From NCBI GenBank assembly GCA_041940525.1, contig JBGTSB010000039.1, forward strand, positions 1 to 30,418: DNA of 30,418 bases, given 5' to 3'. The notes under the pieces were generated by a model. That model was given only the letters and a program-made list of their open reading frames with translations, was not told the origin of the DNA and did no database searches. A program made the position numbers and the translations under genes. Numbering within the stretch: position 1 is the stretch's first letter; each line of letters opens with the position of its first letter. Of the stretch, positions 23,823 through 30,418 are shown in pieces. Source of the DNA: JAKAXS01 sp041940525 (GTDB lineage Bacteria; Pseudomonadota; Alphaproteobacteria; Rhizobiales; Hyphomicrobiaceae).

Positions 23823-24308
23823 CTATTTGATGACCTTATCGCCTGCTTCGATATTTCCGAGGGCGCCAACGATCGCATTGAGGTCTTCCATGAAGCGCTC
23901 GCGCTGCTGCTCACCTGGCAACACCGTCAAGATACGCTCATCAACCCGGCGCGCGACAGGGTCTGCCGCCTTCAGCGCCTTCCAGCCTTCCTCGGTCAAC
24001 TTCACCGCGTAAGCGCGTGCATCTTCCTTGGTGCGGCGGCGCTGTAGCAAACCTTTCTTGAGCATGCGGCGAACAATATCAGCCAGCGTCGACCGGTCGA
24101 TCCCGGTACGCTCCACCAAATGAGTCTGGCTAAGACCTTCATTGAGAGAGACCGTCAACAGAACGGCGTACTGACGCGGCGTCAGGTTCGCTCCGCCCAT
24201 CTCGTTCTGAAAAATATCACCAGCACACTGACCTGCACGGTGCAGAAGGTGAATTGGTGATGACTCTAGTCGTGCCGTGGGTGTTTCTCGCTGAATATCT
24301 TTTGCCAT
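23823..24308 (-). CDS. MarR family transcriptional regulator
   Basis: A 161-residue winged-helix repressor of the MarR family. The pattern is complete: an N-terminal dimerisation helix (SPIHLLHRAGQCAGDIFQNE), LTPRQYAVLLTVSLNEGLSQTHLVERTGIDRSTLADIVRRMLKKGLLQRR spread over about residues 42-92 (helix-turn-helix plus the start of the wing), the wing itself (TKEDARAYAVKLTEEG) and a C-terminal dimer helix. It is ended by the shared terminator at 23767. A perfect palindrome 114-130 bases upstream of its start (24422-24438) may be its own operator or that of another regulator (inference). Ligand and targets are unknown. Confidence 0.93.
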   Translation of the reverse strand: MAKDIQRETPTARLESSPIHLLHRAGQCAGDIFQNEMGGANLTPRQYAVLLTVSLNEGLSQTHLVERTGIDRSTLADIVRRMLKKGLLQRRRTKEDARAYAVKLTEEGWKALKAADPVARRVDERILTVLPGEQQRERFMEDLNAIVGALGNIEAGDKVIK

Positions 24309-24421
24309 AGCGCGGACCCGGACTTTCTTTGATCATTCATTCAAAGCAGCCTCCCCGGACAATCGGTGCCGTGTTTGAAGCTGCTATAGTGCAGAGGACG
24401 AATAACAATCCTCCGCCGAAA

Positions 24422-24438
24422 GAAAATACGGTATTTTC
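24422..24438. promoter_or_regulatory. 17-bp perfect palindrome, candidate operator
   Basis: GAAAATAC (24422-24429), central G, GTATTTTC (24431-24438). Perfect dyads of this size are typical of sites for dimeric winged-helix regulators. It lies in the 257-base gap between the MarR gene and yciB, upstream of the MarR gene start. Confidence 0.5.
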
Positions 24439-24565
24439 CCTTGGCGTCTACCAAAATTTAAAAGAAGTGTTCAAGTACAGGGCAAATGACGAGTAACTAC
24501 TATAACGTGCACAGGACATGATGATCGCCACAATTCTGTGTTCGCACCATGCGTGCACCGCATCA

Positions 24566-25150
24566 TTACTTATCCACGATACCGTAGCGCTTTAACAGAC
24601 CAATCTGCGAAATCGCAAACACCAAAGTGAGCGGCAATATCCCGAAAGCCTTAAAGGCAACCCATGCATCATTCGACATGTTTCGCCAAACAATTTCGTT
24701 GAGGATAGCGAGCAAAACGAAGAAAGATGCCCATCTGAAGGTCAGCTTACGCCAGCCTTCGTCTGTGAGGCGAAACTCGTCTCCAAACAGATGCTGAAGA
24801 AGCGGCTTTCCAAACAGCAACCCGCCGTAAAGGATTGCCGCGAATAGCACGTTTACGATTGTCGGCTTGACCTTGATGAAGGTCTCATCTTGAAGATACA
24901 GCGTCAGTCCGCCAAACGTTATGACAAAGAAGCCGGAGACCAACGGCATCGTCGCCAGCTTGCCAAAAAGCATACGCGACAGGACTAGCGAAATCACAGT
25001 CGCGACCACGAAAAGACCTGTGCCCCAGAAGATGCCCTTCCAAGAATTCGTAATGAAGAACACGAGCAACGGACCAAACTCTATTGCCAGTTTCAGCAGT
25101 TGATTGCCCGCCTGAGGCTCAGAATCCGTTTGTGTATTGTCGGTACTCAT
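24566..25150 (-). CDS. yciB: Inner membrane-spanning protein YciB (septation protein A)
   Basis: A 194-residue polytopic inner-membrane protein of the YciB/IspZ family, connected with cell division and envelope maintenance. The N-terminal LLKLAIEFGPLLVFFITNSWKG is the family hallmark, followed by spans at about residues 40-60, 65-82, 95-112, 125-150 and 160-180, including KPTIVNVLFAAILYGGLLFGKPLLQHLFG and WASFFVLLAILNEIVWRN. ATG 25150 is preferred over an in-frame start 33 bases upstream, since MSTDNT begins a normal hydrophilic tail. It is the last of the dapF-mtaB-ftsY string and follows a diverged copy of the same family. Confidence 0.92.
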   Translation of the reverse strand: MSTDNTQTDSEPQAGNQLLKLAIEFGPLLVFFITNSWKGIFWGTGLFVVATVISLVLSRMLFGKLATMPLVSGFFVITFGGLTLYLQDETFIKVKPTIVNVLFAAILYGGLLFGKPLLQHLFGDEFRLTDEGWRKLTFRWASFFVLLAILNEIVWRNMSNDAWVAFKAFGILPLTLVFAISQIGLLKRYGIVDK

Positions 25151-25198
25151 AATTTCTACCTGTTGGAGGGCCAGTCCTGGCACCAGAGGGCCGAAGAC

Positions 25199-25948
25199 TT
25201 ACAAGCGGGCGTCTGCACCGCCAGCTGAAGGGTTGGTCCTATTGGCCGCTCGAGCCGAAGCGGACGCACTGTCGGTTGCTTTGACGGCCTCTTCATGACC
25301 GCCCGCCGACACGACGCTCCCGCCTGCCTCACCCGGGGCGGGAATCTGGTGCCTGTGCATCCAGCGCGTCAGGAGCCACGCATAAAAGCCGCTCAAGGGC
25401 ATGATGAAGGCCACCTTGAACAGGATCCAGATGTTGACCCCGTTCATCTCATAGCCCAGCACGTTGTAGATCTGCTCGTCGGCGAAACTGAGCCGGACAG
25501 TTTCATTGGCAACGGCAGTGAAAACGAAGAACCACGCGAAGCTGCGGGTGAAAGTATCCCAGCCTTCTTTGGTGTAATGGAACGTCTTCTCGAAAACGTA
25601 CTGGAAAAAGTTGCGGTCGAGCTTAAGCCCGAGGAACAAGAAAGCGGCGAACAAGGCGTTGAAGATCGTTACCTTGATCTGAACCCACATCGCGTTCCCA
25701 GTCAGCAGCGTAAGAGCGCCAAAGACGATCGTCACAGTCGATGCGATCAACGGGAATACCGGCAGTCGTTTTAGCACGATCAGCATCGCGCCAATCGCCA
25801 CAACTGTAGAAATAATCAAAGCCCAAGTGCCGGCAGCGATGCCGTACATGGCATTGACGACGAACATCAATACGAGCGGGCCAAACTCGCTCAAAATGTT
25901 CACCGTCTGCTCGGCGTTGAATGGGTAGATCCGCTTGCGCACGCTCAT
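25199..25948 (-). CDS. Second, diverged YciB/IspZ family protein
   Basis: A 249-residue membrane protein clearly related to its downstream neighbour: FNAEQTVNILSEFGPLVLMFVVNAMYG aligns with the YciB hallmark, KVTIFNALFAAFLFLGLKLDRNFFQYVF with the central block, and FAWFFVFTAVANETVRLSF with the LLAILNEIVWRN region. It differs by an extra C-terminal tail of about 45 residues, hydrophilic and rich in Gly, Ala and Ser. The start is uncertain: ATG 25948 is used, while GTG 25981 would add 11 residues and has no better ribosome binding site. It lies 48 bases upstream of yciB and about 90 bases after ftsY, in the same operon-like string. Confidence 0.85.
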   Translation of the reverse strand: MSVRKRIYPFNAEQTVNILSEFGPLVLMFVVNAMYGIAAGTWALIISTVVAIGAMLIVLKRLPVFPLIASTVTIVFGALTLLTGNAMWVQIKVTIFNALFAAFLFLGLKLDRNFFQYVFEKTFHYTKEGWDTFTRSFAWFFVFTAVANETVRLSFADEQIYNVLGYEMNGVNIWILFKVAFIMPLSGFYAWLLTRWMHRHQIPAPGEAGGSVVSAGGHEEAVKATDSASASARAANRTNPSAGGADARL

Positions 25949-26037
25949 AATGCGACTGTCATCCTGCTTTTGTGGCGCCACTGCGGCTGAGACAGCGCCG
26001 GCGCATTCTTTACCGAAAGGCTGTGCGGAGCCAGCAA

Positions 26038-27138
26038 CTATGCGCCCCCCGCTATGGCGCTGGCGAAATCTCCCGCTTCAAAGGGTTGAAAGTCTTCCAC
26101 CCCCTCGCCCACACCAACCGCGTGAACTGGGATCCCATGCTTGGCCGAGATGGCGACCAAAATCCCCCCACGGGCCGTACCGTCCAGCTTAGTCATCACC
26201 AAACCGGTAACACCAGCCGTGGCCTTGAACGCTTCCACTTGCGTCATCGCGTTCTGACCAGTCGTGGCATCCAGAACCAGCAGCACATCATGAGGGGCTG
26301 AGGCATCTAGTTTCCGCAAGACACGCACAACTTTTTGCAGCTCTTCCATCAGCGCGGCCTTGTTCTGCAACCGCCCGGCGGTGTCGAGCAACAAGACATC
26401 ATGCGACCCATTCTGCGCAGCCTCCAGCGCCGTGTAAGCTAAACCTGACGCATCAGCTCCAACCGCGCTGGCAATCACAGGCGCTCCAGTACGCTCGCCC
26501 CAGATTTTCAACTGCTCGATCGCGGCAGCGCGGAACGTATCACCGGCTGCCAGCATCACGGACTTGCCGTCCTTACGGAACTGCGCGGCAAGCTTGCCAA
26601 TCGTCGTCGTCTTGCCCGTGCCATTCACGCCAACAACCAAAATCACGTGGGGCTTATGTGTGCCATCCAAGCGTAACGGTTTGGCGACAGGCTCGAGCAC
26701 ACGCTCGACTTCTTTTGCGAGAACCGCGCGAACTTCCTCCGGAGCAATCTCCTTATTGAAACGCCCAGCGCGCAAGGACTCTGTAATGCGCATAGACGTC
26801 TCAACGCCGAGATCGGCTCCAATCAGCAGATCCTCAAGCTCCTCAAGCATTGCGTCATCAAGCTTGCGCTTGGTGAAAAGGTCCGTGATGCCCGTCGTCA
26901 ACCGTGACGACGTCCGTGTCAGGCCATCGCTAAGACGCGAAAACCAGCCCCTCTTCTTTTGCTCGGGCGCTTGCTCCGCGACCGCCGGCGGTGTCTCCAC
27001 CTGCGCGTCATTTGGCTGATCTTCTTCGCTTGGTGCCGATACGGTCTCTTCTACAGGAGCAGCAGCCTCTTCGCGCGGCTTGCCACCGAATAACCGATCC
27101 ATGAAGCCGGTCTTTTTCGTCTCCGGTTTATCGTTCAC
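26038..27138 (-). CDS. ftsY: Signal recognition particle receptor FtsY
   Basis: A 366-residue SRP-dependent GTPase that docks ribosome-nascent chain complexes at the inner membrane. The acidic A domain covers about residues 1-65, with helix-bundle N domain (WFSRLSDGLTRTSSRL to LLIGADLGVETSMRI) and the GTPase G domain after it. Motifs are G1 GVNGTGKTTT at 170-179, DTFRAAAIEQL, DTAGR at 252-256 and TKLDGTARGG from 316. The start is GTG 27138, with GAGGCGG upstream, and it overlaps the mtaB stop by four bases (GTGA). Length is short but normal for alphaproteobacteria. Confidence 0.98.
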   Translation of the reverse strand: MNDKPETKKTGFMDRLFGGKPREEAAAPVEETVSAPSEEDQPNDAQVETPPAVAEQAPEQKKRGWFSRLSDGLTRTSSRLTTGITDLFTKRKLDDAMLEELEDLLIGADLGVETSMRITESLRAGRFNKEIAPEEVRAVLAKEVERVLEPVAKPLRLDGTHKPHVILVVGVNGTGKTTTIGKLAAQFRKDGKSVMLAAGDTFRAAAIEQLKIWGERTGAPVIASAVGADASGLAYTALEAAQNGSHDVLLLDTAGRLQNKAALMEELQKVVRVLRKLDASAPHDVLLVLDATTGQNAMTQVEAFKATAGVTGLVMTKLDGTARGGILVAISAKHGIPVHAVGVGEGVEDFQPFEAGDFASAIAGGA

Positions 27139-28418
27139 GCAACCGCCTCGCGAACATGGTGCTGGACAAGCTCGCCGCGAAGCCGCCGGTTGTCATGAGC
27201 CGTGATACGTGCCGTGACATTGCCAGCCTCGGCCCCCACGACTCCGGAAAGCTCAACCTCTGCGAAATGCTCAGTCCGGCCAACGTTACCGGTCTCCATC
27301 AGCACCTCGACGGTGCGGCCGACATACGATGACAAATACATATCAAGCGCCCGGCTGCCCACCTCGCGCAATCGCGCCGCCCGCGCCTTCACCACGGCGC
27401 GGTCCACCTGAGGCATGCGCGCTGCAGGTGTCCCTTTGCGAGGCGAGAACGGAAACACGTGCAAGAAGGTCAACCCACACTCGTCGACCAGCCGCAGGGT
27501 GTTGGCGAACATCTCGTCCGTTTCCGTTGGAAACCCCGCGATCAAGTCCGCCCCGAACACCACGTCTGGGCGCAAGCGGCGCACTTGCGTGCAAAACGCA
27601 ATGGCATCAGACCGGCTGTGACGGCGCTTCATTCGCTTCAAGATCAAATCGTCACCAGCCTGCATCGACAGATGGAAATGGGGCATCAGCCGCCGCTCAT
27701 TTGCGATGGCATCAAATAGGTGGTGATCCGCCTCAACCTGATCAATGGACGACAAACGCAAACGTGGGAGCTCAGGGACCCCCTTCAATATCTGCTGCAC
27801 AAGCCGCCCCAACGAAGGCGATCCTGGCAAGTCACCGCCGTACGACGTGATATCGACGCCGGTGAGCACGACCTCCTGGTACCCCGATTGAACGAGGCGC
27901 GCGATCTGCGACACGACCTCACCAGCCGGAACTGAGCGCGAAGGCCCGCGGCCATAAGGTATAATGCAGAACGTGCAGCGGTGGTCACACCCGTTCTGCA
28001 CTTGGACGTAAGCGCGAGAACGCGATCCAAATCCATCAATCATATGCGGAGCGTTTTCGCGCACGCTCATGATGTCGTTGACGCTCACGCGCTCCGTATC
28101 GCCAACGGCGAGTGACGCGAACGTCTTGGCATCCATTTTCTCTGCGTTGCCGATGACATGATCAACTTCCGGCATGTCGGCAAAACGCTCCGGCTCAATT
28201 TGGGCAGCGCAGCCGGTTACGATGATCCGCGCGTTCGGATTATCCCGGCGAGCGCGGCGGATCGTCTGCGCCGCCTGACGCACCGCCTCACCCGTGACGG
28301 CGCAGGTGTTCACAATCACGCAGTCGCCCAGCCCGGCGGCTTCCGAATGCTGGCGCATGACCTCGGACTCGTAGGCATTGAGGCGGCAGCCAAGTGTTAT
28401 GACGTGAGGCTGAGACAT
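27135..28418 (-). CDS. mtaB: tRNA t6A37 methylthiotransferase MtaB
   Basis: A 427-residue radical SAM enzyme that adds a methylthio group to N6-threonylcarbamoyladenosine at position 37 of ANN-decoding tRNAs. The N-terminal UPF0004 domain holds Cys11 (LGCRLNAYESE), Cys39 (VNTCAVT) and Cys70 (VTGCAAQ) for one 4Fe-4S cluster. The radical SAM core has Cys144, Cys148 and Cys151 in NGCDHRCTFCIIPYGRGPSRS. A C-terminal TRAM-like region follows. LGCRLN and the absence of a MiaB-type insertion favour MtaB over MiaB. It overlaps ftsY and lies 78 bases after dapF. Confidence 0.96.
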   Translation of the reverse strand: MSQPHVITLGCRLNAYESEVMRQHSEAAGLGDCVIVNTCAVTGEAVRQAAQTIRRARRDNPNARIIVTGCAAQIEPERFADMPEVDHVIGNAEKMDAKTFASLAVGDTERVSVNDIMSVRENAPHMIDGFGSRSRAYVQVQNGCDHRCTFCIIPYGRGPSRSVPAGEVVSQIARLVQSGYQEVVLTGVDITSYGGDLPGSPSLGRLVQQILKGVPELPRLRLSSIDQVEADHHLFDAIANERRLMPHFHLSMQAGDDLILKRMKRRHSRSDAIAFCTQVRRLRPDVVFGADLIAGFPTETDEMFANTLRLVDECGLTFLHVFPFSPRKGTPAARMPQVDRAVVKARAARLREVGSRALDMYLSSYVGRTVEVLMETGNVGRTEHFAEVELSGVVGAEAGNVTARITAHDNRRLRGELVQHHVREAVA

Positions 28419-28496
28419 GCGGACGAAGCGGCTCTTTCTGCGGACCGGCGGACGTTGATCAAGAAACGGCTGTTATAGGGCCTGCTGAAGGAGCGG

Positions 28497-29369
28497 CTAG
28501 AGCACTGCGGCAGGATGGCCCGCCAGAGTGATTTCACCTGCAAATTCGATCTCAACAGGGCCTGACATCAAAATGCGGTCCTCAGCAGTCCAATCAATGA
28601 CCATGACGCCGCCGGGAACCGATACGCTGACGTGGCGTCCTGTCAACCGCTTTCGGGCCGCACTGACGGCACTAGCGCAAGCCGCCGTCCCACAAGCCCG
28701 GGTCAAGCCAACACCACGCTCCCAAGTGCGCACCTTCAACGCCTCCCGGGACAGAACCTGAGCGATTGATATGTTTGCCCTTTCTGGAAAAAGCGGGTGG
28801 TTTTCAAGCATTGGACCGAACCGCTCCAGCTCATAGGTATCCGGATCTTCATCAACCCAGAAAATAGCGTGCGGATTGCCAACATTGACGACAGAAGGCG
28901 AATGCAGAACCGGCGCATCAATAGGGCCAACCTGCAGCTCGATGCCACGCGTGTCATGGAAGGCTTCCGACAGCGGAATGTCCTCCCAGCCAAACTTCGG
29001 CTGTCCCATATCCACGGTGATATGACCGATATCTTCAACCTGCGAACGCAAAACCCCGGCACGCGTCTCAAACAACGGCCGCCGCTCACCAAACTTTTCG
29101 GCCTCCAGCCAGGCAATACAGCGGGTGCCGTTACCACAAGCGGAACTCTCCGAACCATCCAGGTTGTAGATCAGCACAAACGCCGCCGTGCCGGCCGTGC
29201 GCGGCGGATAAAGCACCATCAGCTGATCAAAAGCCGATGCTTCATTGGCCGCGACAGCGCGCACATCCTCCACGCTCAAGGGCTTGTCGCCACAGCGCAA
29301 ATCCATCACGGTAATCTTGTTTCCAAGTCCGTTCATGCGCACGAAAGGATATGTCCGGCTCTCGTTCAT
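28497..29369 (-). CDS. dapF: Diaminopimelate epimerase
   Basis: A 290-residue PLP-independent racemase that converts LL- to meso-diaminopimelate for lysine and peptidoglycan. It has the N-terminal FVRMNGLGNKITVMD, the first catalytic Cys78 in ESSACGNGTRC, the middle VNVGNPHAIFWVDE, the RANISIAQVL block, and the second catalytic Cys226 in LTRACGTAACAS. I use ATG 29369; an in-frame start 51 bases upstream would add residues unlike the family. The ribosome binding site is weak (AGAGCCG). The gene heads the mtaB-ftsY-yciB string. It works in the same pathway as asd, which lies in a separate unit in this window. Confidence 0.96.
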   Translation of the reverse strand: MNESRTYPFVRMNGLGNKITVMDLRCGDKPLSVEDVRAVAANEASAFDQLMVLYPPRTAGTAAFVLIYNLDGSESSACGNGTRCIAWLEAEKFGERRPLFETRAGVLRSQVEDIGHITVDMGQPKFGWEDIPLSEAFHDTRGIELQVGPIDAPVLHSPSVVNVGNPHAIFWVDEDPDTYELERFGPMLENHPLFPERANISIAQVLSREALKVRTWERGVGLTRACGTAACASAVSAARKRLTGRHVSVSVPGGVMVIDWTAEDRILMSGPVEIEFAGEITLAGHPAAVL

Positions 29370-29486
29370 CGGCTCTATATGGCGGCTGACGTCCAGAAAG
29401 TCATTAGACCAGGGCGGCACTGGCGCCTGGGCCAGTCCAACCTACATGTAATCACGTTATCAGAACGCGAACGGATAGAGGTATAA

Positions 29487-30418
29487 ATGCTGCGCTTGCC
29501 AATCACAGTCCTAGCAGCCGCGCTGATGGTCGTCCCCGCCACCGCTAAACAGACGGACGCGCCTGCCGCTGAAAAGACCCCCATCAAAGTGGAGACAGTC
29601 GCATCTGGATTGTCTAGTCCATGGGGCCTTCAGTTCTTGCCCGGCGGACGCGCCCTTGTAACGGAAAAATCCGGCACACTGCGCATTGTCTCAACACAGG
29701 ACGGCAAACTGTCGGAGCCGATCCAAGGCCCGCCCAAGGTCGTTGATATGGGCCAGGGCGGGTTGCTGGACGTATGCCTCGCCAAAGACTTTGAGACGAC
29801 CGGCACGATTTATCTCGCTTACTCGGAAGCACGCGATGGCGGCAAGAACGGCACCAGTGTCGCGAGTGCCAAATTGGTATTGAATGGCGATAGCGGCAAG
29901 CTGGAAGATATCAACGTGATCTTCCGCCAAGAGCCAGCATACGACAGCGCCTATCATTTTGGATCCCGCATCGTCATTGCAAACGATGGATCGCTGTTCG
30001 TCACACTTGGAGAGCGCAACTACCTGCGCAAGGAATCACAAAACCCCGCCAACCACATCGGCAAGGTCGTCCACATCAACCCGGACGGAACACCAGCCGA
30101 AGGCAACCCCGGCACGTCAGGGTGGGCACCGGAAGTCTGGTCCATTGGCCACCGCAACATTCAAGGCGCGGCCATTCATCCCGAAACTGGTGCGCTTTGG
30201 ACCGTCGAACATGGCGCCAAAGGCGGCGACGAATTGAACCATCCGGAAGCCGGCAAAAACTATGGCTGGCCGGTGATCACCTACGGCGTGGACTATTCGG
30301 GCGCCAAGATTGGAGAAGGCCAAGCGAAAGACGGCATGGAACAGCCGGTCTATTATTGGGTGCCATCCATCGCCACGTCTGGCCTGACCTTCTACACCGG
30401 TGACTTGTTCCCTGGCTG
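29487..30418 (+). CDS. PQQ-dependent sugar dehydrogenase (N-terminal part)
   Basis: A soluble beta-propeller sugar dehydrogenase of the glucose/sorbosone dehydrogenase family, similar in layout to aldose sugar dehydrogenase YliI. The reading frame starts at ATG 29487 (AGAGG five bases upstream) and is open to the window edge, giving about 310 residues. A signal peptide (MLRLPITVLAAALMVVPATA) sends it to the periplasm. Visible family blocks are ASGLSSPWGLQFLPGGRALVTEKSGTLRI near residues 39-67, MGQGGLLDVCLAKDF, HFGSRIVIANDGSLFVTLGER, GKVVHINPDGTPAEGNP, EVWSIGHRNIQGAAIHP, and EHGAKGGDELNHPEAGKNYGWP. The cofactor and substrate are inferred from family; no pqq genes are seen here. It is divergent from dapF. 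Confidence 0.92.
   Translation, partial: MLRLPITVLAAALMVVPATAKQTDAPAAEKTPIKVETVASGLSSPWGLQFLPGGRALVTEKSGTLRIVSTQDGKLSEPIQGPPKVVDMGQGGLLDVCLAKDFETTGTIYLAYSEARDGGKNGTSVASAKLVLNGDSGKLEDINVIFRQEPAYDSAYHFGSRIVIANDGSLFVTLGERNYLRKESQNPANHIGKVVHINPDGTPAEGNPGTSGWAPEVWSIGHRNIQGAAIHPETGALWTVEHGAKGGDELNHPEAGKNYGWPVITYGVDYSGAKIGEGQAKDGMEQPVYYWVPSIATSGLTFYTGDLFPG

Noticed and set aside
24500..24560. Two GTGCAC palindromes after yciB
   Set aside because: Six-base palindromes are expected by chance, and no U-tract or other signal accompanies them.

Overview
The window looks like chromosomal DNA from an alphaproteobacterium of the order Hyphomicrobiales (Rhizobiales), most likely a Hyphomicrobiaceae-type lineage. 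The evidence is a MucR/Ros regulator, DUF1491 and DUF6456 proteins, an orphan DnaA-domain-IV protein, a DUF459 SGNH protein, PG-binding proteins of rhizobial type, and a dapF-mtaB-ftsY-yciB gene string. The genus assignment is inference. I see no rRNA, convincing tRNA, CRISPR array or insertion sequence. Most of it is ordinary housekeeping DNA with high coding density and high GC.

Layout. 1-968 (minus): a DUF485 membrane protein and the N-terminal part of an ActP-type acetate/cation symporter, cut by the window edge. 969-1456: noncoding, with an orphan minus-strand terminator that suggests a small RNA. 1457-1543: a candidate 28-residue membrane peptide. 1624-2733 (minus): DUF1491 and a periplasmic PG-binding protein. 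2878-3312: sufE. 3337-5564: a regulatory cluster with a small unknown gene, a DUF6456 protein overlapping a DnaA-domain-IV-like HTH protein, a small conserved-looking gene with an unusual structured leader, and mucR. 5901-8485: msrB and an S9 oligopeptidase, with the second gene's ribosome binding site inside a hairpin. 8581-10304: a GAF-GGDEF diguanylate cyclase split by a one-base frameshift. 10392-11606 (minus): an unusual membrane protein with a primase-like C-terminal winged-helix tail.

11607-12276 is a 670-base noncoding stretch. Then come a secreted PG-binding-like protein with a very basic tail (12277-13515), cutA, nadK, a DUF459 SGNH-fold protein that appears to lack its catalytic residues, an MltB-like lytic transglycosylase, rfbD, pyruvate carboxylase (18527-21991), a small periplasmic protein, asd, and a MarR regulator. 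The right end (24566-29369, minus) is a co-directional string dapF, mtaB, ftsY and two diverged tandem yciB-like genes. The window closes on a partial PQQ-dependent sugar dehydrogenase.

Functional themes are cell envelope and peptidoglycan (PG-binding proteins, transglycosylase, dapF and asd for diaminopimelate, rfbD, yciB, ftsY), central carbon (acetate uptake, anaplerosis by pyruvate carboxylase) and regulation (MucR, DnaA-like HTH, MarR, c-di-GMP). I found no clear multi-gene novel defence or biosynthetic system. The best candidates for something undescribed are the orphan-terminator RNA near 1.2-1.4 kb, the structured leader at 4755-4838, the membrane/primase-tail fusion, and the apparent pseudo-SGNH protein.
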